The position numbers and the translations under genes are program-made. Shown here piece after piece: positions 36,062-45,819 of a DNA stretch of 64,000 nucleotides. The stretch is from positions 92,524-156,523 of the forward strand of contig JAFLRR010000004.1 of NCBI GenBank assembly GCA_022511345.1, written 5' to 3'. The stretch comes from Alistipes sp. (GTDB lineage Bacteria > Bacteroidota > Bacteroidia > Bacteroidales > Rikenellaceae). Numbering within the stretch: the first letter of the stretch is position 1; the number at the start of each line of letters is the position of its first letter. A model generated the notes under the pieces. The model was given only the letters and a program-made list of their open reading frames with translations. It did no database searches and had not been told where the DNA came from.

Positions 36062-37132
36062 TCAGGCGGTGAAGATTTTGAGCAGCAGTTCGCGCAGAAG
36101 CTCGCCGTCGCCGGCCGAGCCGGCTCCGACGCCCTTGCTCTTGGCGTCGTACTCGCGCAGAAGGCCCAGAATGGCGAAGACCGAACGGTTGTTCCACGCA
36201 GAGGAGACCTGCTTGACCTCGCCCAGAGCGTAGATGTTGCCCATCTTGAGCAGCTGCATGAGCTCCTGGTCCGACGGGAAGGGTATGTTCCGGACGCGGG
36301 CGCGCCAGCGCAGATAGTTGACGATGAAGATGCGGCGGAACTCGCCGAAGAGGGCCGCAACGGTAAGCAGCAGCGGATTGTCCTTGGGATTGGCCGCAAA
36401 GCGGTCGGCGATGGTCAGCGCATGGACCTTGTCGCGGCGGACAACGGCGCGGCAGAGCTCGTAGTTGTTGTACTCCTTGGAGATGCCGGTGTGCATCTCG
36501 ATGTGGGCGTCGGTGATGACCTTCTCGCCCTCGGGAAGCGACACGGCCAGCTTGCACAGCTCGTTGGAGATGGCAGACAGGTCGGTGCCGAGGTGGTCGG
36601 TGAGCATGGAGAGCGCCTTGGCGTCGAGAGACAGGCCGCGCTCGCCGACCAAGCGCGAGAGCCACGGTCCGATTTCGTAGTCGCGGGGCTTGACCGACTC
36701 GAAAACCTCGCCGGCGGCAGCCGAGCTCTTGTAGAGCTGCGAGCGGCGGTCGACGCTCTTCTCCTTGTGGCATATGACCAGAACGGTGGAGGGCTGGGGA
36801 TGCGCCGTGTAGAGCGAGAGCTTGTCGAGGTTGCGCAGCTGCTGGGCCTCCTTGACGATGACGACCTGGCGGCTGCCGGTCATGGGCATCTGGCGGCAGC
36901 AGTTGACAATCTGGCCGGCATCGCTGTCGCGGCCGTAGAGGGTCAGCTGGTTGAAGGCCCGCTCGGTCTCATCGAGAATCGAGACCGAAAGCAGGTCGGC
37001 AAGCGAATCGATGAAGTAGGACTCCTCGCCCATAAGAAGGTAGAGGGGCGCGAACCTGCCGGCCCGGATATCGGCCGCAATGCGGCGGTACTCGGCCTCG
37101 GAATCCCTGAATTTAGCCTTTGCTGCGGCCAT
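36062..37132 (-). CDS. holA: DNA polymerase III delta subunit
   Basis: Part of the clamp loader that opens the beta clamp. The 356-residue protein starts with 'FAPLYLLMGEESYFIDSLAD', the family's N-terminal AAA+-like motif without a working P-loop. It continues through the AAA+ and lid domains to the C-terminal collar domain ('LRWRARVRNIPF...SAWNNRSVFAILGLLREYD'). It lies 1 nt after tilS and 5 nt before the aminotransferase-like gene. Confidence 0.93.
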   Translation of the reverse strand: MAAAKAKFRDSEAEYRRIAADIRAGRFAPLYLLMGEESYFIDSLADLLSVSILDETERAFNQLTLYGRDSDAGQIVNCCRQMPMTGSRQVVIVKEAQQLRNLDKLSLYTAHPQPSTVLVICHKEKSVDRRSQLYKSSAAAGEVFESVKPRDYEIGPWLSRLVGERGLSLDAKALSMLTDHLGTDLSAISNELCKLAVSLPEGEKVITDAHIEMHTGISKEYNNYELCRAVVRRDKVHALTIADRFAANPKDNPLLLTVAALFGEFRRIFIVNYLRWRARVRNIPFPSDQELMQLLKMGNIYALGEVKQVSSAWNNRSVFAILGLLREYDAKSKGVGAGSAGDGELLRELLLKIFTA

Positions 37133-37133
37133 G

Positions 37134-38483
37134 TCACACTATCTCCTTGGTTATGCGCAATACGTTGTCGGTCTTGTCCGTCAGACGGTAGCGGTCGTCG
37201 ATGCGGCGGCCCACAAGCCAGACGATATCCTCGCCCGAAAGCAGCACGAACTGGCGCTCGCGCTCGGCGGCCGAGACCTTGGCGTCGGTAAGGTAGTCGC
37301 TGACCTTCTTGAAACCGTTCATGCCGAAGGGAATGAAGCGGTCGCCGTCGCGCCAGCGGCGCAGGGTGAGCGGATAATGAAGCTGGTCGGCGTCGAGCTG
37401 CGCAATGTGCTCGGGAACGCCGTAGTCCTTGATCATGGCTATGTCGCAGCGCTCGAACCACAGAGCCGAATTGCCGCAGTAGCAGCGCACGGCATCGCGC
37501 TCGACCTCGACGGCGCAGGGGTCGTCGGGCTCGGTGCGGAAGACCTTGATGTCGCCGCGGTCGATGCAGGCGGTGTACTCCTTGGAGTAGAAGCGGCGGC
37601 CAGTGGAACCGCGCTCGAGAGCCCGGCGAAGCGAGTCGCAGACGTCGCCCTTGAAGCCGTAGGCCGAGTTGAGAAGCTGGTAGACCACAAAACCGCGCGG
37701 AAGACCCGGGTCGATGCGGTCGACATGGATGGTGTCAACGCCGTCGGCGCTGTCGACAACGTCCGAGCGAATCATGCAGACGGCACTGTCGATGAAGGTC
37801 TGGGCCTCGGTCAGGCGGGCGATGTTGCGCCGCATGATGCCGGCAAAGCCGGCGTTGATTTCGCGGATGCGGGGAATAAGGCCCAGGCGAATCTTGTTGC
37901 GCAGATATTTGGTCGAGGCGTTCGAGGAGTCCTCGCGGTAGGCGATGCCGTGGGCCATGGCGTACTCGAGAATCTCTTTGCGCGAGGCGAACATCAGCGG
38001 CCGGATGATGCGGCCGGCACGAACGGCGATGCCCGTAAGGCCGCGCAGACCCGTGCCGCGCAGCAGATTGATGAAGAAGGTCTCGGTCGAGTCGTCGGCA
38101 TGGTGGGCTATGGCCACGGAGGTGTAGCCGTGCTCGCGGCGAAGCTCGTCGAACCACGCATAGCGCAGCCGCCGGGCGGCCATCTCCATCGACTCGCCCG
38201 TGCGCTCCATCTCGGCCTGAGTGTCGAAGCGCTTGACGTGGTAGCGCACGCCCAGGCGCGAAGCCTCGCTCTCGACGGCGGCCTCGTCGCCGTCGCTCTC
38301 GCGGCCGCGAAGCATGAAGTTGCAGTGGGCCACGCCTATGTCGTAGCCGCACTCGGCGAACAGCGACAGCATGACCATCGAGTCGGAGCCGCCCGAGACG
38401 GCCAGCAGGATGCGGTCGCCGGGAGCGGCCAGATCGTTCTGCTCTATGTAGCGCTCGAAGCGCTCGCGAAAACCGTTTGTCAT
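37134..38483 (-). CDS. tilS: tRNA(Ile)-lysidine synthase
   Basis: Converts C34 of the CAU-anticodon tRNA-Ile to lysidine, using ATP and lysine, so that it reads AUA. The 449-residue protein has the PP-loop 'LAVSGGSDSMVML', then 'ATRLRYAWFDELRREHGY' and 'AHHADDSTETFFINLLRGTGL'. The substrate-binding and C-terminal domains are complete ('PLTLRRWRDGDRFIPFGM'). Its start overlaps the murB stop by 4 nt, indicating translational coupling. Confidence 0.97.
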   Translation of the reverse strand: MTNGFRERFERYIEQNDLAAPGDRILLAVSGGSDSMVMLSLFAECGYDIGVAHCNFMLRGRESDGDEAAVESEASRLGVRYHVKRFDTQAEMERTGESMEMAARRLRYAWFDELRREHGYTSVAIAHHADDSTETFFINLLRGTGLRGLTGIAVRAGRIIRPLMFASRKEILEYAMAHGIAYREDSSNASTKYLRNKIRLGLIPRIREINAGFAGIMRRNIARLTEAQTFIDSAVCMIRSDVVDSADGVDTIHVDRIDPGLPRGFVVYQLLNSAYGFKGDVCDSLRRALERGSTGRRFYSKEYTACIDRGDIKVFRTEPDDPCAVEVERDAVRCYCGNSALWFERCDIAMIKDYGVPEHIAQLDADQLHYPLTLRRWRDGDRFIPFGMNGFKKVSDYLTDAKVSAAERERQFVLLSGEDIVWLVGRRIDDRYRLTDKTDNVLRITKEIV

Positions 38484-39490
38484 ATGATGTTAACTTCGGT
38501 ATCTATATCTACTCCGAACTTGTCGCGCACGCAGGCCTGGACCCTGCGGGCGAAGGCCAGCACCTCGGCGCCGGTAGCTCCGCCGTGGTTGACGATGACC
38601 AGAGCCTGACGTTCGTGGACACCGACCGCTCCCTGGCGGACGCCCTTCATGCCGGCCTGCTCGATGAGCCAGCCCGCAGCCAGCTTGACGCCGCGGCCGT
38701 CGGGCGCGGGATAGGATGGCATGGAGGGGTACAGTGAGCGCAGGCGGTCGGCTTCGGAGTCGTCGACAACGGGATTTTTGAAGAAGCTGCCGGCATTGCC
38801 GAGAACCGAAGTGTCGGGCAGCTTCGAGCGGCGGATGGCGCACACGGCATCGCGGATGTTGCGCAGCGAGATGCCGCCGCGGGCCTCGACCTCGCGCTGC
38901 AAATCGCCGTAGCCCACGTTTGGCCGGGGATGTTTGCTCAGACGGAAAGTGACGGCCGTGATGACCACGCGCCCCTTGAGCGAACCCTTGAAGATGCTCT
39001 CGCGGTAGCCGAAGCCGCAGTGCTCGGCCGAGAGGGTGAGCATGTTCATGGTATCGGGGCAGAACATCTCCACCTCGACAATCGAGTCGCCCGCCTCGGC
39101 TCCGTAGGCGCCGATGTTCTGAACGGGCGCAGCTCCCACCTTGCCCGGGATGAGCGAGAGATTCTCCAGACCCCACAGGCCGCGGGATACGGTCTCCTCG
39201 ACAAGGTCGTCCCACTCAACGCCGGCTCCGACCTTCATATATACGTGGTCGGGGTCCTCGCCGGTCACACGGCAGCCGCCGCAGCGCGGAACCAGCAGCA
39301 GGCCGTCGTAGTCGCGCGTGAAGAGGATGTTGTTGCCCCCGCCGAGCACCATCCAGCGCCCGGGCACGCCGCCGGCGAAGATGTCGTGCAGCTCGCACGC
39401 CTCGTCGAACTCGACAAGACGCCGGGCGCACTGCCGCACATGGAAGCTGTTGCGGTCGGCGAGATTTATGTCGGCAAAATCTTTTATCAT
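38480..39490 (-). CDS. murB: UDP-N-acetylenolpyruvoylglucosamine reductase
   Basis: Second step of peptidoglycan precursor synthesis, making UDP-MurNAc with FAD and NADPH. The 336-residue protein is type I, like the E. coli enzyme. It shows 'NSFHVRQCARRLVEF', the FAD region 'VLGGGNNILFTRDYDG', 'GKVGAAPVQNIGAYG', the catalytic Ser in 'GNAGSFFKNP' and 'AGWLIEQAG'. It is the first gene of murB-tilS-holA-aminotransferase, just behind a -7 element on the minus strand that overlaps the divergent DUF4301 promoter. Confidence 0.97.
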   Translation of the reverse strand: MIKDFADINLADRNSFHVRQCARRLVEFDEACELHDIFAGGVPGRWMVLGGGNNILFTRDYDGLLLVPRCGGCRVTGEDPDHVYMKVGAGVEWDDLVEETVSRGLWGLENLSLIPGKVGAAPVQNIGAYGAEAGDSIVEVEMFCPDTMNMLTLSAEHCGFGYRESIFKGSLKGRVVITAVTFRLSKHPRPNVGYGDLQREVEARGGISLRNIRDAVCAIRRSKLPDTSVLGNAGSFFKNPVVDDSEADRLRSLYPSMPSYPAPDGRGVKLAAGWLIEQAGMKGVRQGAVGVHERQALVIVNHGGATGAEVLAFARRVQACVRDKFGVDIDTEVNII

Positions 39491-39496
39491 CGTTTT

Positions 39497-39529
39497 TTTG
39501 CAAAGTTACGAATATTTTTATTAATTTTG
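39497..39529 (+). promoter_or_regulatory. DUF4301 gene promoter, overlapping the murB -7 element
   Basis: TTTG, 21 nt and then TAATTTTG on the plus strand. Within the spacer, TAACTTTG on the minus strand (39501-39508) is a -7 element for murB, so the two divergent promoters overlap. Confidence 0.62.
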
Positions 39530-39591
39530 GTATGGCTTGCGCGCCTGCCGCACGCCCGAGGCATGACAGACAACATTAAACAGAATCTTAT

Positions 39592-41028
39592 ATGTTTACC
39601 GACAAAGACTTGCAGCAAATCAAAGCTCACGGTCTGACCCCCGAGGCCGTAGAGAAGCAAATCGAGAATTTCAAACAGGGATTCCCCTATCTGAAGGTAG
39701 TAAAGGCCGCGTCGCCCGGCGACGGAATCACGGTGCTGACCGGCCAGGAGGCGGAACGCGCCGCAGCTCTCTATGACGAGCGGACGGCGAATCTGCGCGT
39801 GGTGAAGTTCGTGCCGGCATCGGGTGCCGCAACGCGCATGTTCAAAGAGTTGTTTGCGTTCGTCAACGAGGACAAGCGCGGCGCGGGCATCGACAAACTG
39901 CTGGAAAATATCGAAAAATTCGCCTTCTGGCCCGAACTGAAAGCCGTACTGCCCGAGGGCGCCGACGACAAGACCATAGTGGAGTATATAGTCAAGAAGG
40001 GTCTCGAATACGGCTCGAAGCCCAAAGGTCTGGTGACGTTCCACGCATATCCCGAAGGCTCGCGCAAGGCCGTGGAGGAGCATCTGGTCGAGGGCGCGAT
40101 GTATGCGGCGTGCGACGGGAAGGTGAGGATTCACTTCACCGTCTCGGCCGAGCACATGGACGGATTCAAGGCCCTGCTGGCCGAGAAGCTGCCGCAATAC
40201 GAAAAGCGGTGCGGCGTGAAGTACGACATATCGTTCTCGGTGCAGAAACCCTCGACCGACACGGTGGCCGTGAACCCCGACAACACTCTCTTCCGCACCG
40301 ACCAGGGTGAGCTGCTGTTCCGCCCCGCAGGCCACGGAGCGCTGATTGAGAATCTGAACGACATAGACGCCGATATAGTGTTTATCAAGAACATAGACAA
40401 CGTGACCACCGACGCCCGCAAAGGCGACACGGTGCTTTACAAAGAGGCGCTGGCGGGCGTTCTGCTCGAGTTGCAGGATGGTGCATTCAAACATTTGGAG
40501 GCGCTGCGGACCGGAAAGGCCGACCTGGCGGAGACGGCGCAGTTCATAACCGAAAAGTTGTGCGTGAAACTGCCTGAACAGTACGATGCCGCACTGCTGG
40601 AGAAGATTCTCGACCGCCCGATGCGTGTCTGCGGAATGGTGCGCAACGAGGGCGAGCCGGGCGGCGGTCCGTTCTGGGTTGCGGCGGCCGACGGAACGCA
40701 GTCGCTGCAGATTGCCGAATCGAGCCAGATTTCGGAGGCCGACATGCCGCTCATGAAAGAGGCTACGCACTTCAACCCCGTGGACCTCGTATGCGCCGTG
40801 AAAAACTCGCGCGGCGAGCACTTCGACCTGACGGCATATGTCGACCCCTCGACGGGATTCATATCGTCGAAATCGGCCGGAGGACGCGAGCTGAGAGCTC
40901 AGGAGCTGCCCGGACTGTGGAACGGCGCGATGGCCGACTGGACGACGGTCTTCGTCGACGTGCCGGTGTCGACATTCTCGCCGGTGAAGGTCGTGCAGGA
41001 TCTGCTGCGGCCCCAGCACGCCGAATAA
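39592..41028 (+). CDS. DUF4301 family protein
   Basis: A 478-residue cytosolic protein matching the Bacteroidota DUF4301 family. Recognisable regions are 'MFTDKDLQQIKAHGLTPEAV' and 'VPASGAATRMFKELFAF'. The central part reads like a nucleotidyltransferase-type Rossmann fold, and the C-terminal part contains 'CGMVRNEGEPGGGPFWV'. No catalytic function is established that I can name. It is monocistronic, between the murB promoter region and the V-ATPase operon. Confidence 0.88.
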   Translation: MFTDKDLQQIKAHGLTPEAVEKQIENFKQGFPYLKVVKAASPGDGITVLTGQEAERAAALYDERTANLRVVKFVPASGAATRMFKELFAFVNEDKRGAGIDKLLENIEKFAFWPELKAVLPEGADDKTIVEYIVKKGLEYGSKPKGLVTFHAYPEGSRKAVEEHLVEGAMYAACDGKVRIHFTVSAEHMDGFKALLAEKLPQYEKRCGVKYDISFSVQKPSTDTVAVNPDNTLFRTDQGELLFRPAGHGALIENLNDIDADIVFIKNIDNVTTDARKGDTVLYKEALAGVLLELQDGAFKHLEALRTGKADLAETAQFITEKLCVKLPEQYDAALLEKILDRPMRVCGMVRNEGEPGGGPFWVAAADGTQSLQIAESSQISEADMPLMKEATHFNPVDLVCAVKNSRGEHFDLTAYVDPSTGFISSKSAGGRELRAQELPGLWNGAMADWTTVFVDVPVSTFSPVKVVQDLLRPQHAE

Positions 41029-41040
41029 CATGATGCAGTA

Positions 41041-41068
41041 CGTGCGAAGCCCCCGAAGGCTTCGCACG
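41041..41068 (+). terminator. Hairpin after the DUF4301 gene
   Basis: CGTGCGAAGCC and GGCTTCGCACG form an 11-bp stem 12 nt after the stop. Only a weak T-rich stretch (GCTTTAT) follows. Confidence 0.6.
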
Positions 41069-41133
41069 CTGCTTTATAGCGGGGCGCCACGAAGCGCAGG
41101 GCCGGCAAGGCTCGAATTTTAGGTGAAAAGCGT

Positions 41134-41165
41134 TTTGCTCTTCGCGATTTTTTTTCGTACATTTG
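41134..41165 (+). promoter_or_regulatory. V-ATPase operon promoter
   Basis: TTTG, 20 nt and then TACATTTG. The predicted start leaves a GC-rich leader of about 110 nt before the first gene, unusually long for this window. Confidence 0.68.
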
Positions 41166-41280
41166 TAGAGACTTTGCGCGCGAGACGCACGCCGGGCCGC
41201 GCCAATGTGCGCCCCGGGCGCAGAACGAGCCTGGCGCAAGGCCGACAGAAAGAGGACAATATATTCAATTCAAGATAGTT

Positions 41281-41895
41281 ATGGAAAACAAACTTCAGGA
41301 GCTGACCCGCAAACTCTATGACGAGGGTTTGGAGAAGGGTCGCGCAGAGGCCGACCGTCTGGTCGGCGAAGCCAAGGCCCAGGCGGCACGCATAATAGCC
41401 GAGGCCGAGGCTAAAGCCGAGAGTATCGTAAAGCAGGCGCAGGAGCGCGCCGACGATACGGCCAAGAACGCCATGACCGAGATATCGCTGGCGGGAAAGC
41501 AGGCTGCAGCCAAAATCAAGAGCGAAATAGCCGGAGCGATAACAACCGGCATAATCGGCGACAAGGTGTCGGCCGCAAACCTCGACGGCGAGTTCGTCAA
41601 GCAGATGCTGCTGACCGTGGCCAAGAACTGGAACGGCGCCTCGACTTCGAAAGTATCGCTCGAGGCTCTGCTGCCCGAGGCCGCCCGCGAAAAACTCGAC
41701 GCGGCAATCAAGGCCGGAGCCGGCGAACTGCTCGCCGCAGGCGTGCAGACCGCATACTCGAAGGATGTCAAGAGCGGATTCAAGGTGGGCGAAAAGGACG
41801 GAAGCTACCACATATCGTTCTCGGACGCCGACTTCGACGCTCTGCTGGGCTCGTATCTGCGCGAGAAGGTTCGCGACTTACTCTTTAAGGCCTGA
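41281..41895 (+). CDS. atpE: V-type ATPase subunit E
   Basis: Peripheral-stalk subunit that links the catalytic head to the membrane sector. The 204-residue protein has a long Ala/Glu/Lys-rich coiled coil in residues 5-100 ('AKAQAARIIAEAEAKAES') and a globular C-terminal domain ending 'SYLREKVRDLLFKA'. It is the first gene of the seven-gene operon, 6 nt before the DUF2764 gene. No separate subunit G or F gene is seen in the cluster, as is usual for this phylum. Confidence 0.88.
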   Translation: MENKLQELTRKLYDEGLEKGRAEADRLVGEAKAQAARIIAEAEAKAESIVKQAQERADDTAKNAMTEISLAGKQAAAKIKSEIAGAITTGIIGDKVSAANLDGEFVKQMLLTVAKNWNGASTSKVSLEALLPEAAREKLDAAIKAGAGELLAAGVQTAYSKDVKSGFKVGEKDGSYHISFSDADFDALLGSYLREKVRDLLFKA

Positions 41896-41901
41896 ACTGA
41901 A

Positions 41902-42723
41902 ATGGCGGCAAAGCAATACTACTGTTTGGTAGCCGGACTGAAGGAGTACCTCCCGGACTCGGATGTCAAGGGCTTCGACCCCCGCGCCATAGTCGACGAG
42001 ATTCTCGGCGAGGTGTCGGCAGACGACGCCGAAAAGGTGAGACTGCTATACAGCTACTACGACTGCGAGAACCTTATCGGCAGCCGTGCGGGACGCGCTG
42101 CGTTCAACCCCTCGGGAAACATTCCCCAGGAGCTGACTGGCGACACGGCCGCAATGCCCGAATGGATGGCCAGCGTGGTGCGCGCATTCGACGACCCCGA
42201 GGGCGAGGATGCCGAGACGGTCGACACATCGGCCGGATTCGGACGGGCCCTGCTGGCCGCCTACTATGACGAGTGCTCGCGCTCGCAGAGCCGGTTCCTG
42301 CGCCAGTGGTCGCAGTTCGACCGCGACCTGCGCAACGTGACCGCGGCACTGAAGGCCCGCGAGCTGCAGCGCTCCATAGACGAGGTGTCGGTGGGCGGCG
42401 GCGACGTGGCCGAGCAGCTGGCGCGCTCGTCGGCGGCAGACTTCGGCCTGAAGGGCGAAATCGGTTACATCGATGCAGTGATGGCCGCAGCCGAGGAGAG
42501 CAACCTGCTCGAACGCGAACACAAGTTCGACATAATCCGCTGGAACGAGGCCGAGGCTCTGTCGTGGGAGAACTACTTCGACATAGATGCCGTACTGGCT
42601 TATCTGGTAAAGGTCAACATCGTCGCCCGACGCATGCGTTTAGACGAGAAGCGAGGCCGCGAGATGCTTCAGAAGCTGGTGGCAGAACTCGACGGCAAGG
42701 AGTTGATTAATAAACAAAGCTAA
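41902..42723 (+). CDS. DUF2764 family protein of V-ATPase operons
   Basis: A 273-residue soluble alpha-helical protein. 'YYCLVAGLKEYLPDSD' at the start and 'RWNEAEALSWENYFDIDAVL' near the end are typical of DUF2764, which occurs at this position in Bacteroidota and spirochaete V-ATPase operons. Some members resemble the stalk subunit C/AC39, so it may fill that role. It lies 3 nt before the subunit A gene. Function is inferred from position. Confidence 0.85.
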   Translation: MAAKQYYCLVAGLKEYLPDSDVKGFDPRAIVDEILGEVSADDAEKVRLLYSYYDCENLIGSRAGRAAFNPSGNIPQELTGDTAAMPEWMASVVRAFDDPEGEDAETVDTSAGFGRALLAAYYDECSRSQSRFLRQWSQFDRDLRNVTAALKARELQRSIDEVSVGGGDVAEQLARSSAADFGLKGEIGYIDAVMAAAEESNLLEREHKFDIIRWNEAEALSWENYFDIDAVLAYLVKVNIVARRMRLDEKRGREMLQKLVAELDGKELINKQS

Positions 42724-42726
42724 CAT

Positions 42727-44484
42727 ATGAAAACAACAGGACGTGTAAACGGTATCATCTCGAACATCGTGATAGTCAAGGCCGACGGAGCCGTGGGCCA
42801 GAACGAGATATGTCACGTGTACTGCGGTGATACGAAGATGATGGCCGAGGTCATCAAGGTCATAGGCGATGACGCCTATGTTCAGGTTTTCGACAGCACG
42901 CGAGGTCTGAAAATCGGCGACCGCGTGGAGTTCGAAGGCCACATGCTCGAAGCGACTCTGGCTCCGGGCATACTGTCGCGAAACTACGACGGTCTGCAGA
43001 ACGACCTCGAGAAGATGGAGAGCCTCTTCATCGAGCGCGGCTCGATAACCGACCCCGTGGACTTCGACAAAAAGTGGGAGTTCAAGCCGCTGGCAAAGGC
43101 CGGCGACAAGGTGTCGGCGGCTTCGTGGCTGGGCGAGGTGAAGGAGCAGTGGATTTCGCACAAGATAATGGTGCCCTTCGTCATGACCGGAAACTATACG
43201 GTCAAGAGCGTGGCCGCCGCAGGCGAGTACAAGGTGACCGACACGGTGGCAGTGGTGACCGATGCCGACGGCAACGAATATAATATTACAATGGTGCAGA
43301 AGTGGCCCGTAAAGCAGGCCGTGCGCTGCTACACCGAGAAACCCCGCCCGTCGAAGGTCATGGAGACCGGCGTGCGCGCAATCGACACCTTCAACCCGCT
43401 GGCCGAGGGCGGTACGGGATTCATCCCGGGCCCGTTCGGTGCAGGCAAGACGGTGCTGCAGCACGCCATATCGAAACAGGCCGATGCCGATGTAATCATC
43501 ATCGTGGCGTGCGGCGAGCGTGCAAACGAGGTGGTCGAGATTTTCAAGGAGTTCCCCGAGCTGATAGACCCCCGCACGGGCCGCAACCTCATGGAGCGCA
43601 CCATAATCATATGCAACACCTCGAACATGCCCGTGGCAGCGCGCGAGGCCTCGGTATACACCGGTATGACCATCGGCGAGTACTACCGCGCGATGGGTCT
43701 GAAGGTGCTCGTGATGGCCGACTCGACCTCGCGCTGGGCACAGGCGCTGCGAGAGATGTCGAACCGTCTGGAGGAGCTGCCCGGTCAGGACGCATTCCCC
43801 GTCGACCTGTCGGCTATCATATCGAACTTCTACTCGCGTGCGGGTCTGGTCAAGCTGACAAACGGACAGACCGGTTCGGTGACCTTCCTCGGTACGGTGT
43901 CGCCCGCCGGCGGTAACCTCAAGGAGCCCGTTACGGAGTCGACCAAAAAGGCTGCCCGATGCTTCTACGCACTCTCGCAGGGCCGCGCAGACTCGAAGCG
44001 CTACCCCGCTATCGACCCGCTGGATTCGTACTCGAAGTATCTGGAGTATCCCGAAATCAAGGAGTATCTGGACGAGCGAATCGAGAAAGACTGGGTGGAG
44101 ATGGTATACAAAGGAAAGACCATCGTGCAGCGAGGCAAGGAGGCAAACGACCAGATTAACATTCTGGGCGACGACGGAGTGCCCGTGGACTACCACGAGC
44201 GTTTCTGGAAGTCGGAGCTCGTGGACTTCGTGATTCTGCAGCAGGACGCATTCGACGACATCGACGCAAACTGCCCCGTGGAGCGACAGAAGATGATGTA
44301 CAAGATGGTGCTGGAGGTCTGCGACAAGAATTTCGCGTTCACGGACTTCGAGCAGTGCTCGCAATATTTCAAGGGCCTCATCAACCTCTTCCGCCAGATG
44401 AACTACTCGGAGTGGGAGTCCGAAAAGTTCTTCGACTACAAGAAGCAGATCGAGGATTACATCACTAACGCACTTAATAAATAG
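42727..44484 (+). CDS. atpA: V-type ATPase catalytic subunit A
   Basis: Catalytic nucleotide-binding subunit. The 585-residue protein has the Walker A motif 'GPFGAGKT' (residues 235-242), the V-type non-homologous insertion between residues 110 and 190, 'GERANEV' and the 'MADSTSRWAQALRE' region with the Walker B Asp. Length and insertion separate it from F-type beta subunits. It is followed after 6 nt by subunit B. Confidence 0.97.
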   Translation: MKTTGRVNGIISNIVIVKADGAVGQNEICHVYCGDTKMMAEVIKVIGDDAYVQVFDSTRGLKIGDRVEFEGHMLEATLAPGILSRNYDGLQNDLEKMESLFIERGSITDPVDFDKKWEFKPLAKAGDKVSAASWLGEVKEQWISHKIMVPFVMTGNYTVKSVAAAGEYKVTDTVAVVTDADGNEYNITMVQKWPVKQAVRCYTEKPRPSKVMETGVRAIDTFNPLAEGGTGFIPGPFGAGKTVLQHAISKQADADVIIIVACGERANEVVEIFKEFPELIDPRTGRNLMERTIIICNTSNMPVAAREASVYTGMTIGEYYRAMGLKVLVMADSTSRWAQALREMSNRLEELPGQDAFPVDLSAIISNFYSRAGLVKLTNGQTGSVTFLGTVSPAGGNLKEPVTESTKKAARCFYALSQGRADSKRYPAIDPLDSYSKYLEYPEIKEYLDERIEKDWVEMVYKGKTIVQRGKEANDQINILGDDGVPVDYHERFWKSELVDFVILQQDAFDDIDANCPVERQKMMYKMVLEVCDKNFAFTDFEQCSQYFKGLINLFRQMNYSEWESEKFFDYKKQIEDYITNALNK

Positions 44485-44490
44485 CCGACC

Positions 44491-45810
44491 ATGACAACAC
44501 GTGCATTTCAGAAGATTTACACCAAGATAGACAACATCACCAAGGCTACCGTCACCCTGCGCGCCGAAGGCGTGGGCAACGACGAGCTGGCAACCGTGGG
44601 CGGAAAGCTGGCGCAGGTGGTGAAGATTATGGGTCAGAACGTCACCTTGCAGGTCTTTGCCGGAACCGAAGGTCTGGCCACGGACTCGGAGGTGGTATTC
44701 CACGGCGAGCCCCCCAAGCTCAAGGTCTCGGACAACCTGGCCGGCCGATTCTTCAACGCATACGGCGAACCGCTCGAGGGCGGCGAGATTGTCGAGGGCG
44801 AGGCCCGCGAAATCGGCGGCCCGACCGTCAACCCCTTCCGCCGTCTGCAGCCGTCGGAGCTTATCGCCACGGGTATCGCGGGTATCGACCTTAACAATAC
44901 CATCGTGACCGGTCAGAAGATTCCCTTCTTCGCCGACCCCGACCAGCCCTACAACGCCGTGATGGCAAATGTGGCCCTGCGTGCCAAGGCCGACAAGATT
45001 ATTCTGGGCGGTATGGGACTGACCAACGACGACTTCCTCTACTTCAAGCAGGTGTTCGAGAACGCAGGTGCGCTCGACCGCATCGTGTCGTTCGTCAACA
45101 CTACGGAGAATCCGCCCGTGGAGCGACTGCTGGTGCCTGACATGGCGCTGACGGCAGCCGAGTACTTCGCAGTGGACAAGGGCGAGAAGGTGCTGGTGCT
45201 GCTCACGGACATGACCCTCTATGCCGATGCGCTGGCAATCGTGTCGAACCGTATGGACCAGATTCCCTCGAAGGACTCGATGCCCGGTTCGCTCTATTCG
45301 GACCTGGCGAAGATCTACGAGAAGGCGGTGCAGCTGCCCAACGGCGGTTCGATTACCATCATCGCCGTTACGACCCTTTCGGGCGGCGATATCACCCACG
45401 CAATCCCCGACAACACGGGTTACATCACCGAGGGTCAGCTGTTCCTGCGCAACGACTCCGATACGGGAAAGGTTATTGTCGACCCGTTCCGTTCGCTGTC
45501 GCGTCTGAAGCAGCTGGTTATCGGCAAGAAGACACGCGAGGACCATCCGCAGGTGATGAACGCCTGCGTGCGACTCTACGCCGACGCCGCCAACGCCAAG
45601 ACCAAGCTGGAGAACGGTTTCGACCTGTCGGACTACGACGAGCGCGCACTGAACTTCGCCCGCGACTACTCGGAGCGCCTGCTGGCAATCGACATCAATA
45701 TCGGTATCACCGAGATGCTCGACACGGCCTGGACGCTCTTCGCGAAGTACTTCTCCAAGCAGGAGGTAGCAATCAAGGCTGAACTCATCGCCAAGTACTG
45801 GAAAGAATAG
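44491..45810 (+). CDS. atpB: V-type ATPase subunit B
   Basis: Regulatory nucleotide-binding subunit that alternates with A in the head. The 439-residue protein has the family's degenerate P-loop region ('GQKIPFFADPDQPYN'), with no GxxxxGKT, and the conserved 'ANVALRAKADKIILGGMG' and 'GSITIIAVTTLSGGDITHAIPD'. It is followed after 9 nt by subunit D. Confidence 0.97.
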   Translation: MTTRAFQKIYTKIDNITKATVTLRAEGVGNDELATVGGKLAQVVKIMGQNVTLQVFAGTEGLATDSEVVFHGEPPKLKVSDNLAGRFFNAYGEPLEGGEIVEGEAREIGGPTVNPFRRLQPSELIATGIAGIDLNNTIVTGQKIPFFADPDQPYNAVMANVALRAKADKIILGGMGLTNDDFLYFKQVFENAGALDRIVSFVNTTENPPVERLLVPDMALTAAEYFAVDKGEKVLVLLTDMTLYADALAIVSNRMDQIPSKDSMPGSLYSDLAKIYEKAVQLPNGGSITIIAVTTLSGGDITHAIPDNTGYITEGQLFLRNDSDTGKVIVDPFRSLSRLKQLVIGKKTREDHPQVMNACVRLYADAANAKTKLENGFDLSDYDERALNFARDYSERLLAIDINIGITEMLDTAWTLFAKYFSKQEVAIKAELIAKYWKE

Positions 45811-45819
45811 CGTTAAGGA